Assembly: GCF_013201075.1 (NCBI RefSeq)
Contig: NZ_CP053708.1
Coordinates: 4,345,501-4,409,500, forward strand
From: Lichenicola cladoniae
GTDB lineage: Bacteria; Pseudomonadota; Alphaproteobacteria; Acetobacterales; Acetobacteraceae
Length of the DNA stretch: 64,000 nt
Direction of reading: 5' to 3'
Both the position numbers and the translations under genes were made by a program. This document shows, piece by piece, positions 44,670 through 54,031 of this stretch. Under the pieces are notes generated by a model. That model searched no databases and was not told the DNA's origin. It worked only from the letters and a program-made list of their open reading frames with translations. Position 1 is the first letter of the stretch. The number at the start of each line of letters is the position of its first letter.

Positions 44670-45821
44670 ATGAACACCGTCCAGATCACGCCTGAAGCCT
44701 CGACCGCCGCTCCGCCCAACGCGCCGGCGCCGACCAGCAAGGACGAGCGGCTTCGCCAGACCTCGTTCACGGTCAAGCTGATGCGCCGGCCGGAACTCGG
44801 CGCGATCGGCGGGCTGATCCTGGTCGTCGCGTTCTTTGCGGTGACGGCCAGCGGCTCGATGTTCACCCTCAACGGGCTGATGACGATCCTCAACCCGTCC
44901 GCCCAGCTCGGCATCATCGCGGTCACCGCGGCGCTGCTGATGATCGGCGGAGAGTTCGACCTGTCGATCGGCTCGATGATCGCCTTCGCCGGACTGATAT
45001 TCGGTATTGCCCTGATCCAGTTTCACCTGCCGCTCGGGCTGGCGATCCTGGCGACGCTGGTGGTGGCGGGCCTGGTCGGGGCACTGAACGGGCAGATCGT
45101 GATCCGGACCCGGCTGCCCTCCTTCATCGTCACCCTTGCCTTCCTGTTCATCCTGCGCGGCCTGTCGCTGGTCGGGCTCAAGCTTGCCACCGGCGGCAGC
45201 ACGCAGATGCGCGGCTTCCGCGCCGCCAGCGAGAACAGCGTGCTGACGCCGCTGTTTTCCGGCAACGCGTTCGGCGGCTTGTTCAGGTGGATGGCCGCGC
45301 ACCACATCATCGAGCAGTTGCCGGACGGTTCGCCGGCGGCACCCGGCGTGCCGATCGCGGTGGTTTGGTTCGTGATCATCACCGCCGCCATCACCTGGTG
45401 CCTGCTGCGCACCAAGTTCGGCAACTGGATCTTCGCCAGCGGCGGCGATGCGAACGCCGCACGCAATTCCGGCGTGCCGGTGGATGGGGTGAAGACCATC
45501 CTGTTCGTGCTGACCGCCTGCTCGGCCGCCCTGGTGGCGGTGCTGACGGTGATGGATGCCGGCTCCACCGACGCGATGCGAGGCACCCAGAAGGAGTTCC
45601 AGGCGGTGATCGCCGCGGTCATCGGCGGCTGCCTGCTGACCGGCGGCTACGGGTCGGCGATCGGCGCCTTCTTCGGCTCGATCATTTTCGGGATCGTATC
45701 GATCGGCCTCAGCTACACCAACTTCGACAGCGACTGGTTCCAGGTGTTCCTGGGCGCGATGCTGCTGATCGCCGTGATCTTCAACAACGGCCTGCGCCGC
45801 AGAATTACCGGGGAGCGCTGA
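44670..45821 (+). CDS. Inositol-type sugar ABC transporter permease (IatP-like)
   Basis: A 383-residue permease of the BPD_transp_2 group, with about ten hydrophobic helices and the RbsC-like landmarks [37 protein letters not shown] and [18 protein letters not shown]. The ATG at 44670 is preferred over extended frames upstream because it opens a short polar N terminus just before the first helix; its ribosome-binding site is weak. It heads an operon with an ATPase and a binding protein, divergent from iolE, so inositol is the likely cargo. Confidence 0.92.
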   Translation: MNTVQITPEASTAAPPNAPAPTSKDERLRQTSFTVKLMRRPELGAIGGLILVVAFFAVTASGSMFTLNGLMTILNPSAQLGIIAVTAALLMIGGEFDLSIGSMIAFAGLIFGIALIQFHLPLGLAILATLVVAGLVGALNGQIVIRTRLPSFIVTLAFLFILRGLSLVGLKLATGGSTQMRGFRAASENSVLTPLFSGNAFGGLFRWMAAHHIIEQLPDGSPAAPGVPIAVVWFVIITAAITWCLLRTKFGNWIFASGGDANAARNSGVPVDGVKTILFVLTACSAALVAVLTVMDAGSTDAMRGTQKEFQAVIAAVIGGCLLTGGYGSAIGAFFGSIIFGIVSIGLSYTNFDSDWFQVFLGAMLLIAVIFNNGLRRRITGER

Positions 45822-45823
45822 GC

Positions 45824-46642
45824 ATGGACCAGGCTCACGTGCCGGGCACGCCCCCGGACAACGCCGATACGCCGCTCATCGAGATCCGTGACATACGCAA
45901 GGATTTCGGCCACGTCATCGCACTGGCCGGCGTATCGCTGGTCGTGCGGGCCGGTGAGGTGCTTTGCCTCCTGGGCGATAACGGTGCCGGTAAGTCGACC
46001 CTGATCAAGACCCTGTCCGGCGTACACCAGCCAAGCTCCGGGCATTTTTTGGTCGATGGAAAGGCCAGGCATTTCGCGGGGCCTCGCGACGCACTCAATG
46101 CCGGCATCGCCACGGTGTTCCAGGATCTCGCAATGATCCCGCTGATGTCGGTGACCCGCAATTTCTTCATGGGCCGCGAGCCGACAAAGGGCATGTTCCC
46201 GTTCCGCCGGGTCGATTTCGAGCAGTGCCGGCATGTCACGCATGACGAGATGCGCCGCATCGGCATCGACGTGCGCGATCCCGACCAGGCGGTCGGCACC
46301 TTGTCCGGTGGCGAGCGGCAGTGCGTCGCCATCGCTCGCGCGGTGTATTTCGGCGCCAAGGTGCTGATCCTGGACGAGCCGACATCGGCGCTCGGCGTGG
46401 CACAGACATCGATGGTGCTGCGCTACATCAACCTGGTGAAGGCAAAAGGCCTTGGCGTGATCTTCATCACCCACAACGTACGACATGCCTATGCGGTCGG
46501 TGACAGCTTCACGGTCCTCAAGCGTGGCCGCACGCTGGGCACGTTCGCCAAGAACGAGATCCAGATGGACGCCCTGCAGACCCTGATGGCCGGCGGCAAG
46601 GAGCTGCAGGAACTCTCCACCGACCTGAACGGCACCGTCTGA
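45824..46642 (+). CDS. Inositol-type sugar ABC transporter ATP-binding protein (IatA-like)
   Basis: A 272-residue single-domain ABC ATPase: Walker [18 protein letters not shown] loop [12 protein letters not shown], signature [16 protein letters not shown], Walker [13 protein letters not shown] and His switch ITHNVRHA. Sugar ATPases of the RbsA type usually have two ABC domains and about 500 residues; this has one, as in the FrcA-like group. It starts two bases after the permease stop with a GGGGAG site. It pairs with the permease and binding protein. Confidence 0.95.
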   Translation: MDQAHVPGTPPDNADTPLIEIRDIRKDFGHVIALAGVSLVVRAGEVLCLLGDNGAGKSTLIKTLSGVHQPSSGHFLVDGKARHFAGPRDALNAGIATVFQDLAMIPLMSVTRNFFMGREPTKGMFPFRRVDFEQCRHVTHDEMRRIGIDVRDPDQAVGTLSGGERQCVAIARAVYFGAKVLILDEPTSALGVAQTSMVLRYINLVKAKGLGVIFITHNVRHAYAVGDSFTVLKRGRTLGTFAKNEIQMDALQTLMAGGKELQELSTDLNGTV

Positions 46643-46680
46643 ACAATCAGCCGGTTCGACAATCAACAAGGAATACCGGG

Positions 46681-47640
46681 ATGAAACGCTTCCATACGGC
46701 CGCCCTGATCGCGCCGGCACTTGCTCTGACGGTAGCGGCGGCGTTGCCCATCGCAGCGGCGCGCGCGGCAGATAAAGAAATCACCATCATCCTGGTCGAT
46801 CACGGCCAGGCCGCAGACCCGTTCCACAACGTCATCAAGCGCGGTGCCCAGGATGCGGCCAAGCAGATGGGCATCCACCTCGAGGTCCGGCAGCCGCAGA
46901 ACTTCGACATGACGCAGATGGCGAACCTGCTCACCGCCGCCACCAACCAGCATCCGGACGGCATCATCACGACGATCCCGGACGCCGATGCGTTGTCAGG
47001 GCCGATCCATGCGGCGCTGGCGCAGGGGATCCCGATGATCGCCACCAACGGAGCGCCATCGACGGCGCACAAGGTCGGGATCACCATCAATGTCGGGCAG
47101 GACGAGCGAAGCGCCGGTATCGCAGCGGGCAAGGCGATGGAAGCGGCCGGCGGCAAGAAGGCGATCTGCGTGAACCATGAGGTCGGCAACTCAGCGCTCG
47201 ACGATCGATGCGCGGGCTTCGCCGAGGGTTTCGGCGGATCGACCAAGGTGCTGCCGACCGAACTCGATCCAGCGACCGCCAAGTCGAAGATCGAGGCGAC
47301 ACTACGCTCCGATCCGTCGATCGACACGGTGATCGGGTTGAACGCGACAGTCGTCGGCGAGACCGCAGTCGAAGCGGTGCACGACCTCGGCCGGACCGGC
47401 AAGGTCAATGTCGCGTCGTTCGACCTGTCGCCGGGCATGCTCAAGGATGTCGAGGACGGAACGGCCTTGTTCGTCGTTGATCAGCAACCGTATCTGCAGG
47501 GCTACCTGCCGGTACTGTTCCTAGCGCAGAAGGCTAAATACGGCCTGCTGCCGGCGGGCGATATCGCGACCGGCCCGAGCCTGATCCGCAAGGACCAGGC
47601 CGGAAAGGTCATTGCGCTGTCGAGCCAGTCGATCCGCTAG
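46681..47640 (+). CDS. Periplasmic sugar-binding protein of the inositol ABC transporter (IbpA-like)
   Basis: A 319-residue type I periplasmic binding protein. Signal peptide (ALIAPALALTVAAALPIAAARA, before ADKEI), then IILVDHGQAADPFHNVIKRGAQDAAKQMG and the PDGIITTIPDADAL domain boundary, typical of Peripla_BP_4. It is third in the operon, 38 bp after the ATPase gene with an AAGGAA site. The fold assignment is firm; inositol specificity is inferred from iolE, iolG and RpiR nearby. Confidence 0.94.
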   Translation: MKRFHTAALIAPALALTVAAALPIAAARAADKEITIILVDHGQAADPFHNVIKRGAQDAAKQMGIHLEVRQPQNFDMTQMANLLTAATNQHPDGIITTIPDADALSGPIHAALAQGIPMIATNGAPSTAHKVGITINVGQDERSAGIAAGKAMEAAGGKKAICVNHEVGNSALDDRCAGFAEGFGGSTKVLPTELDPATAKSKIEATLRSDPSIDTVIGLNATVVGETAVEAVHDLGRTGKVNVASFDLSPGMLKDVEDGTALFVVDQQPYLQGYLPVLFLAQKAKYGLLPAGDIATGPSLIRKDQAGKVIALSSQSIR

Positions 47641-47703
47641 CGAACCTCGACTGAAGTCACGAACCGGCTCGGCGGACTATGCCGGGCCGAAGCGTCTGGA
47701 AGG

Positions 47704-47919
47704 TCAGCGGCGAAGGCGACCGGCAGCGACATCGGCGATGTCGCCACGGCTGAAGCCGAGGTCGCCCAGCTCGCGATCGGAGTAGGCGTGAAGCTCCCGG
47801 CGGATCCGACGCTGCTCGCGGCGCTGCATCAGGAAGGCGCTCACATCCTGACCCATGCCGCGGACGAGCAACGAGAGGTCGATGGTGGAGCGGGGAGCGA
47901 AGGAAGTGACGTGAGCCAT
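47704..47919 (-). CDS. DUF1127 family small protein
   Basis: A 71-residue protein whose C-terminal half has the DUF1127 pattern RRIRRELHAYSDRELGDLGFSRGDIADVAAG. Alphaproteobacterial DUF1127 proteins are small Arg-rich proteins linked to RNA turnover, phosphate and stress responses in the few studied cases. A GGAG site precedes the ATG at 47919. It converges on the binding-protein gene. The upstream region has a TATTG-N7-CAATA inverted repeat of unknown role. Confidence 0.85.
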   Translation of the reverse strand: MAHVTSFAPRSTIDLSLLVRGMGQDVSAFLMQRREQRRIRRELHAYSDRELGDLGFSRGDIADVAAGRLRR

Positions 47920-48094
47920 GGGGGTAAGCTCCAAAGGTATTGTGCACTGCAATATATCCCCTTCGCGGACGAACTCAAGCGTTTTGTGCACCGCACCATA
48001 AGTTGTCACAAAGCTGTAGCGTCCTGTCATGGCGGGCACATGATCGGTGGCGAGCCGAGATGATCGCGTCGCCGGGACCAGGGACCATCCGTCG

Positions 48095-48988
48095 CTAGGC
48101 GACGATGTAGGCCGCCAATTCGTCGGGAGACCCGGTTGGGAACGCCGCCTTGAGGTGGTCGAGGAACGCGGATACCCGGGCGCTGAGCAGCCGACGGGAG
48201 GGATAGAGCGCCCACACGGTAATGTTCGATTCTTCGATATCCCCCCAATGCACCAGGGTGCCGGCACTCAGGTCGTGGCCGACGAGCGACACGGGCAACC
48301 GCCCCGCACCGACGCCCGCCCGCACCGCGTCACGCACCATGACCAGGGAGGACAGGCAGAGGACCGGATCGATCGGGATGCTGGCCGGTCCCATGCGCGT
48401 GGTCACGGTCCAGGCCGTGGTGCGGTCGGCTGCGCCCCGTATCACCGCGGGTACGGCGACGTCGCCCGCAGGCCGGGCTAGAAGCGGGCTGGCCGCGACC
48501 ACGAGGCGGTCGTGCAGGAAAATACGGCCGACCAGGGCCTCATCCGGATCCGGGTTGACGCGGATCGCGAGATCGCAGCCCTCCTCGATCATGTCGACGG
48601 CGCGATCCTCCGTCGTCACCTCGAGTCTGATCTCCGGGTATTTCAGTGCGAAAGCAGCGGCCAGCCGGCCCATCGCCATCTGCGAGAACAGCAGCGGCGC
48701 GCTGATCCGCAGCCTCCCTCGCGGCCTTCCACCACCCGACGCGATCGCCGCCGCCGTCTCGTCGATCTCGGTCAGCAACACTGTTGTCCGCCCCGACAGC
48801 GCGCGTCCTTCCTCGGTGAGCTTCAGGTCCCGCGCGCCGCGTTCGAACAGGCGCAGGCCGAGGCTGGCCTCCAGTTCGGCAACCCGCCGGGACAGCGTTG
48901 CCTTCGGACGCCCGGCCGCACGGGCCGCTTTCCCGAACCCGCCATGACGGGCCACCAGGTTGAAGTCGGCGAGCGCAAGCAGGTCCAT
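48095..48988 (-). CDS. LysR-family transcriptional regulator
   Basis: A 297-residue LTTR. The N-terminal HTH reads LADFNLVARHGGFGKAARAAGRPKATLSRRVAELE; the C-terminal effector domain has FSQMAMGRLAAAFALKYPEIRLEV. It is close to the group that controls quinone or NAD(P)H reductases from a divergent position. Start 48988 (MDLLALADF) is preferred; an ATG three codons upstream is also possible. The divergent NmrA-like gene starts at 49094 and is the probable target. Confidence 0.93.
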   Translation of the reverse strand: MDLLALADFNLVARHGGFGKAARAAGRPKATLSRRVAELEASLGLRLFERGARDLKLTEEGRALSGRTTVLLTEIDETAAAIASGGGRPRGRLRISAPLLFSQMAMGRLAAAFALKYPEIRLEVTTEDRAVDMIEEGCDLAIRVNPDPDEALVGRIFLHDRLVVAASPLLARPAGDVAVPAVIRGAADRTTAWTVTTRMGPASIPIDPVLCLSSLVMVRDAVRAGVGAGRLPVSLVGHDLSAGTLVHWGDIEESNITVWALYPSRRLLSARVSAFLDHLKAAFPTGSPDELAAYIVA

Positions 48989-49093
48989 GTGTTCCACCCA
49001 TGAGACGATGGGTCTCGATATAGCGTCTATTGGCTTCGCCGTGGATCGCTAAATTGAGGTTCTGCCATCCAGGCAAGCCTCAGGAGTTTCCAA

Positions 49094-49957
49094 ATGACCA
49101 TCCTCGTCACCGGCGCCACCGGCAACATCGGCCGCAACGTGGTCGAACAGCTCGTCAACCGCGGCGCCGACGTCCGTGCCCTCGTGCGAAACCCAGCGAA
49201 GGCCGCTTTCCCCGCCGGCGTCACGGTCGTCCAGGGCGACCTGCTCGACGTCGATGCGCTCCGCAGCGCTTTCTCGGGCGTGTCCACCTTGTTCCTGCTC
49301 AATGCGGTAGTGCCCGACGAATATACCCAGGCCCTGGTCGCGCTTGCCCTGGCCCGCGAGGCGGGGATCGAGCGGATCGTCTACCTCTCGGTCATCCACA
49401 GCGAGGTGTACGTGAACGTGCCGCACTTCGCAGGCAAGTTCGGCGTCGAGCGGATGATCGAGCAGATGGGGATGAACGCCACCATCCTGCGCCCGGCCTA
49501 CTTCATGAACAACGACATCACGATCAAGGACGTGGTGACGGGCCACGGCATCTACCCGATGCCGATCGGCAGCAAAGGCCTGGCCATGGTCGACGTTCGC
49601 GACGTCGGCGAAATTGCCGCCCTCGAGTTGATCCGCCGCGAACAGTCTGCCACGCCGCTTCCGCTCAGCCGCTTCAACGTGGTCGGTCCGGATACGCTGA
49701 CGGGCACCGGCGTCGCCGCAATCTGGACGGAAGTCCTCGGCCGCCAGATCACCTACCACGGCGAAGACACAGCTGCATTCGAGCAGAACCTGCGACAGTT
49801 CATGCCGAGCTGGATGGCACTCGACATGCGGCTGATGGCGGAGCGCTTCATCACGGACGGCATGGTTCCCGATGCCGGCGACGTCGATCGCCTGACCACT
49901 CTGCTGGGCCGGAAGCTGCGCTCCTACCGCGATTTCGTCGCTCAGATCGCCGCCTGA
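49094..49957 (+). CDS. NmrA-like NAD(P)H-binding oxidoreductase
   Basis: A 287-residue atypical SDR. It begins MTILVTGATGNIGRNVVEQL, the Rossmann glycine motif, and continues with RALVRNPAKA, which carries the basic residues that favour NADP(H), and LRPAYFMNN as in NmrA and QOR2 proteins. It is divergent from a LysR regulator and followed by an AtaL-like gene; the trio resembles the GlxA/NmrA arrangement at 2 kb but is not a duplicate of it. Confidence 0.92.
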   Translation: MTILVTGATGNIGRNVVEQLVNRGADVRALVRNPAKAAFPAGVTVVQGDLLDVDALRSAFSGVSTLFLLNAVVPDEYTQALVALALAREAGIERIVYLSVIHSEVYVNVPHFAGKFGVERMIEQMGMNATILRPAYFMNNDITIKDVVTGHGIYPMPIGSKGLAMVDVRDVGEIAALELIRREQSATPLPLSRFNVVGPDTLTGTGVAAIWTEVLGRQITYHGEDTAAFEQNLRQFMPSWMALDMRLMAERFITDGMVPDAGDVDRLTTLLGRKLRSYRDFVAQIAA

Positions 49958-49996
49958 GCCTCGCGCCCGACATCATCCCGACTCCGGAGACCTGCC

Positions 49997-50470
49997 ATGA
50001 TCTACTCGACCGCCACCGTTCCGGTGAACCCGGAAGGCGAAACCCCGCTGTCCCGAGCGCAGGCCTGGAAGGGCCTGGAGCTCAAGGCGCGCGATGCCCG
50101 CCTCTTTCTCCCACCTGGCCTCTGCACCCGTTGCGATGTTGCCGAGGACAGCGCGACCCACCTTGTCCGGGACGCCACGATCGGCGGCGTCGATCTGCGT
50201 GAGATCATCACCCTTGAACCCGGCAGCAAGGTCACCTTCTTTCAGGCGACCGGCCCGCGCGAAGGCGCGATCATCAACGAGCTGTTCGAGGATGAAGCAG
50301 GCGGGCTCCATCTGAAATTCTACTGCTACCTCGGCTTGCGCGGCAAAGAGCCGAACGGCCGCGCCGAGCAGGCCGAGCAGACCCAGTTCGACAGCGACAA
50401 TGGCTACAAGGCCGCTCTCCTGTCGACGTTGAAGCGCACCCGCGAGCTGGTTGCCGACGGCAAGCTCTGA
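49997..50470 (+). CDS. DUF1857 (AtaL-like, SRPBCC) protein
   Basis: A 157-residue protein of the AtaL-like DUF1857 group: MIYSTATVPVNPEGETPLSRAQAWKGLELKARD is a characteristic opening for this START/SRPBCC-fold family. Such proteins bind small hydrophobic ligands. Some occur in secondary metabolism or oxidoreductase operons. It follows the NmrA-like gene by 39 bp, so the two form a probable operon under the divergent LysR gene. Function unknown. Confidence 0.83.
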   Translation: MIYSTATVPVNPEGETPLSRAQAWKGLELKARDARLFLPPGLCTRCDVAEDSATHLVRDATIGGVDLREIITLEPGSKVTFFQATGPREGAIINELFEDEAGGLHLKFYCYLGLRGKEPNGRAEQAEQTQFDSDNGYKAALLSTLKRTRELVADGKL

Positions 50471-50602
50471 CGACCTGCGCGGAAGTCCGGTCGGGTGCCG
50501 GATGGCGGGCGGCCCGGTTGGGACAAACGCCCGCTCCCGCACTTACCCTGGCCGCAGCCGAAGGTCGCCGATCCACCGGTGTCCGCCATCCGCGGGCAAG
50601 CA

Positions 50603-51772
50603 TCATTGCGAGCGGCTGGACAGGGCACCGTCGATCTCGCTCAGCGCGACCCAGCGCTGCCGTTGCGACGATAGCCGGACCGCCTCCATCACCCGGGTGA
50701 TCATCAGCGCATCGCCGAAGTCGGCGTCGCTGGGCGCCTTGCCCGCCACCGCATCGAGCAGGCGACGCACCTCGATCGTCTTGAGGTCGTTGAAGCCGAT
50801 CTGATGGCCGGGTGCCGGGCAGAATGCCGCGTAGTCGCCATGCGCGGGCCCTGCATTGATCGTGGTGAAGCCCTTGCGGCCGGTCGGCTGGCCGGTCTTG
50901 TAGAAGCGCAGCTCGTTGAACCGCTCCTGGGTGAAGGACAGCGCCCCCCGGGTGCCGCTGATCTCGAAGGCAAGCTGCATGTCCCGGCCGCTGGCGAGCC
51001 AGCTCGCGCTGATGCTGGCCGTGAACGGCCTGCCGGCGAACCGGACCAGCATGTTGGCCTGGTCATCGACCCCGACGGCGCGTCGGCTGCCGTCCGGCAA
51101 CGGCCGCTCGCCGTGGATGGTGTCCAGCCGGCCGCACACGCTCTCCACCTCGCCGAGCAGGCTGCGCGCCATCGACAGGATGTGGCTGCCGATATCCGCC
51201 AGCGCTCCGCCCGCCTGTTCCGGCTCGCAACGCCAGGAGAACTGCGCCTCGGGGTCGGCCATGAAATCCTCGGCATGGATGCCGCGAAAGCCGGTGATCT
51301 CGCCGATCTCCCCGGACCGCACGATCTCGCGCGCGGTATCGATGATCGGGTTCTTCAGGTAGTTGAAACCGACCATGGTGACGATGCCGGCGGCCTTCGC
51401 AGCACCTTCCATCGCGATCGCGTCCGCCAGCGTGGTCGCCAGCGGCTTCTCGCAATAGACGTGCTTGCCGGCCTCGATCGCCGCCAGCGCGATCGGCGCG
51501 TGCAGCCGGTTCGGGGTCGTGATGGCGACCAGGTCGATGGCCGGGTCACGTACAAGCTCGGTCCAGTCCCCGGTCGCCCTGGCGAAGCCGAACGACGTCG
51601 CCGCCTCGATCGCCCGCTGTTCGGGTGTGTCGGCCAGGATCTCGAGCCTCGGCTGCACCGCCAGCGGAAACACGCCGCCGACATTCCGGAAGGCCAGGGC
51701 ATGAGCCCTGCCCATGAAGCCGCTGCCGATCAGTCCGATCCCGATGCCACGACCTCGTTCGATCACCTGCAT
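50603..51772 (-). CDS. Gfo/Idh/MocA family sugar dehydrogenase
   Basis: A 389-residue NAD(P)-dependent dehydrogenase. Rossmann motif GIGLIGSGFMGRAHALAF, the EKP motif in HVYCEKPLATTLADA (catalytic Lys), and GGALADIGSHILSMA with the conserved His are visible. It differs from IolG at 52920 and is probably an inositol-epimer or related sugar dehydrogenase. Start 51772 is preceded by GAGAGGGA. A perfect GGAA-N6-TTCC palindrome lies 62 bp upstream, at the end of the RpiR gene, suggesting common control with iolG. Confidence 0.92.
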   Translation of the reverse strand: MQVIERGRGIGIGLIGSGFMGRAHALAFRNVGGVFPLAVQPRLEILADTPEQRAIEAATSFGFARATGDWTELVRDPAIDLVAITTPNRLHAPIALAAIEAGKHVYCEKPLATTLADAIAMEGAAKAAGIVTMVGFNYLKNPIIDTAREIVRSGEIGEITGFRGIHAEDFMADPEAQFSWRCEPEQAGGALADIGSHILSMARSLLGEVESVCGRLDTIHGERPLPDGSRRAVGVDDQANMLVRFAGRPFTASISASWLASGRDMQLAFEISGTRGALSFTQERFNELRFYKTGQPTGRKGFTTINAGPAHGDYAAFCPAPGHQIGFNDLKTIEVRRLLDAVAGKAPSDADFGDALMITRVMEAVRLSSQRQRWVALSEIDGALSSRSQ

Positions 51773-51833
51773 GACCCAATCCCTCTCGACGTTATTCGCC
51801 AAGCCCTAGGACATTCCAATCACCCTTTGAAGT

Positions 51834-51847
51834 GGAAATTCTATTCC
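51834..51847. promoter_or_regulatory. GGAA-N6-TTCC palindrome upstream of the Gfo/Idh/MocA gene
   Basis: GGAA-ATTCTA-TTCC. It overlaps the last codons of the RpiR gene and lies 62 bp before the dehydrogenase ATG. As far as I recall this half-site arrangement is the one reported for RpiR-family IolR repressors in rhizobia. Confidence 0.58.
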
Positions 51848-52758
51848 TTTTCGTCATTGTCCGATGCGAGGTGCACCCGCCGCTCGCCCAGCGCCACCGC
51901 CAGCGTGGTCGCCAGCACGAAGGTGGCGGACAGCGAGCGGAACCCGGCATGGTCGGTCTCGGCCACTTCCAGCCAGGTTTCCGCAAGCTGGGTCAGCGGC
52001 GAGAACGGGCTGTCGGTGATGGCCACCACCCGGGCGCCACGCCGCGCCGCCGCGGACGACAGGTCGAGCGTTTCCGCGGCATACGGGGTGAAGCTGACAG
52101 CCAGCACGACGTCCGTGCGATCGAGCAGCTCGATCTGCCGGTGGCCCAGGCCGCCGGCATTGTCGATCAGCTCGCAGCGGATGCCGAGCTTGCGCAGTGC
52201 GTAGGCGAGATAGAGCGCCACCGGGTAGACCCGGCGGTTACCGACCAGGCTGATCGAGCGCGCCTCGGACAGCAGCTGGACGGCCCGTTCCAGCGCCTGC
52301 CGGTCGACCGTCTGTTCCAGATGATCGAGCGACACCTGGGCGGCATGCACGAAGCCGTGCAGCAACGAGACCGGGTCGGCGCCGTGCGACTGCTCGCCGG
52401 AAGCCAGCGTTTCCAGCCTTTCCCGATAGTCCGGCCAGCGCTGCCGCGCATGCGCCCTGAACACCGCCTGCAGATCCGAGAACCCGGAATAGCCGAGGGT
52501 CTGGGCAAACCGCACCAGGGTGGATGGCTGGACGCCGGCTTGTGCCGCGAGGTCGGTGACACGGCCGAAGGCGATCTCCTGCGGGTGATCCACGGCGAAG
52601 TCGGCAACCTGCACCAGCCGCTTCGGCAGCATGTCCCGCCGGGCCACGATCAGGGCGCGCAGACTTTTGAAATCGCGCGGAATATCGGCTCCGGCGTCGG
52701 TACCGGCTCCCAGATCCTCCGGCCGGCCGGGAGGCGGCTCCTGCTCGTTATCCATCAT
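51841..52758 (-). CDS. RpiR-family transcriptional regulator (probable IolR)
   Basis: A 305-residue RpiR/MurR-type regulator: N-terminal HTH (VTDLAAQAGVQPSTLVRFAQTLGYSGFSDLQAVF) and a C-terminal SIS phosphosugar-binding domain (SISLVGNRRVYPVALYLAYALRKLG, then VVLAVSFTPYAAETLDL). In alphaproteobacteria this type represses inositol genes, and it is divergent from iolG here. Palindromes lie in its upstream region (52790) and at its 3' end (51834). Two adjacent ATG codons (52758, 52755) start the gene; the ribosome-binding site is weak. Confidence 0.9.
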   Translation of the reverse strand: MMDNEQEPPPGRPEDLGAGTDAGADIPRDFKSLRALIVARRDMLPKRLVQVADFAVDHPQEIAFGRVTDLAAQAGVQPSTLVRFAQTLGYSGFSDLQAVFRAHARQRWPDYRERLETLASGEQSHGADPVSLLHGFVHAAQVSLDHLEQTVDRQALERAVQLLSEARSISLVGNRRVYPVALYLAYALRKLGIRCELIDNAGGLGHRQIELLDRTDVVLAVSFTPYAAETLDLSSAAARRGARVVAITDSPFSPLTQLAETWLEVAETDHAGFRSLSATFVLATTLAVALGERRVHLASDNDEKE

Positions 52759-52789
52759 GCGGCATCGTTGACAAAGCTCCGAGGCGAAC

Positions 52790-52803
52790 GGAATGTAATT
52801 TCC
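52790..52803. promoter_or_regulatory. GGAA-N6-TTCC palindrome between the RpiR gene and iolG
   Basis: GGAA-TGTAAT-TTCC, in the 161-bp gap between divergent starts (52758 and 52920). The position allows control of both iolG and the regulator itself. Confidence 0.62.
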
Positions 52804-52919
52804 AGTGATAGACCAACTAACCGGGTCTGTTCCATCCCGACATGCTGCCCAGCATGCCAGAACGGGTTGCGGCTGGCGACGCCGCACCAGAATCGTTTCC
52901 CGACCCCAAGGACATCGTC

Positions 52920-53948
52920 ATGGTTCGCTTCACTGTTCTCGGCTGCGGCCGTATCGGCCGGATGCATGCTGCCAACCTGGCCCGCCACCCGGGCGTCGAG
53001 CTGGTTTCCGTGTTCGACATCATGGACGAGGCGGCCAATGCCACCGCCCAGGCCCTCGGCGTCCGCCGCGCGGCCTCCACCGCCGAGGCACTGTCCGATC
53101 CCAAGGTCGATGCCGTGCTGATCGCCACCCCGACCGCGACGCATGTCCCGCTGATCATCGAGGCTGCCCGCGCCGGCAAGGCGATCCTGTGCGAGAAGCC
53201 GATCGACCTGGACATCGAGCGGGTGCTGCAATGCCGGGACGAGATCGCCGGGTTCGATCCGATCGTCATGATCGGGTTCAACCGCCGCTTCGATCCGACG
53301 TTCGCGGCACTGCGCCGTCGCGTCGAGGCGGGCGAGATCGGCAGGGTCGAGCAGGTGGTGATCAGCAGCCGCGATCCGGCACCGCCGCCGCTCTCCTACA
53401 TCAGGGGCTCGGGCGGCCTGTTCCACGACATGATGATCCACGATTTCGACATGGCGCGCTCCCTGGTCGGCGACATCGTCGAGGTGTCCGCGCTCGGCGC
53501 GGTGCTGGTGGATCCCGGGATCGGCGAAGCCGGCGACATAGACGCCGCCATGGTAACGCTGCGGGCCGCCTCCGGGGCGCTGGTCCATATCAACAACAGC
53601 CGCCGCTGCGCCTATGGCTACGACCAGCGGCTGGAGGTGTTCGGCGAGAAGGGCATGCTGCTGGCCGGCAACCAGCGCGAGACCACGGTCGAGGCGCATC
53701 TCGCCGACCGTACCGCCTGCCGCGACCCGATCCTGCACTTCTTCATCCAGCGCTACACCGACGCCTATGCCGCCGAGATCTCGCACTTCGTCACCGCCGT
53801 GGAGACGCATACCAGGCCGACACCCGGCTTTTCCGACGGTCTCGAGGCCCTGCGTCTTGCCGACGCGGCTGCGACCAGCCACAGCACCGGCCGCAGCGTC
53901 CGCCTCGACCAGGTGGCCGGCGAAGCTCTCGACAGCATGATGCGTTGA
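52920..53948 (+). CDS. iolG: Inositol 2-dehydrogenase IolG
   Basis: A 342-residue Gfo/Idh/MocA dehydrogenase that oxidises myo-inositol to 2-keto-myo-inositol, the substrate of IolE. Motifs: FTVLGCGRIGRMHAANLA (Rossmann), AILCEKPIDLDIERV (EKP with the catalytic Lys), FNRRFDPTFAAL and SGGLFHDMMIHDFDMAR (catalytic Asp/His region), all diagnostic of IolG-like proteins. The ATG at 52920 with an AAGGA site is preferred over one at 52842, which would add an unrelated N terminus. It is divergent from the RpiR regulator. Confidence 0.94.
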   Translation: MVRFTVLGCGRIGRMHAANLARHPGVELVSVFDIMDEAANATAQALGVRRAASTAEALSDPKVDAVLIATPTATHVPLIIEAARAGKAILCEKPIDLDIERVLQCRDEIAGFDPIVMIGFNRRFDPTFAALRRRVEAGEIGRVEQVVISSRDPAPPPLSYIRGSGGLFHDMMIHDFDMARSLVGDIVEVSALGAVLVDPGIGEAGDIDAAMVTLRAASGALVHINNSRRCAYGYDQRLEVFGEKGMLLAGNQRETTVEAHLADRTACRDPILHFFIQRYTDAYAAEISHFVTAVETHTRPTPGFSDGLEALRLADAAATSHSTGRSVRLDQVAGEALDSMMR

Positions 53949-54031
53949 CGAGCGGCACGCCGGATCTCGACCGTAACGGAATGCCGCTTCTTCCAACGCC
54001 GTTGCGAGACGGTCACGAGAAAGACCACTCG

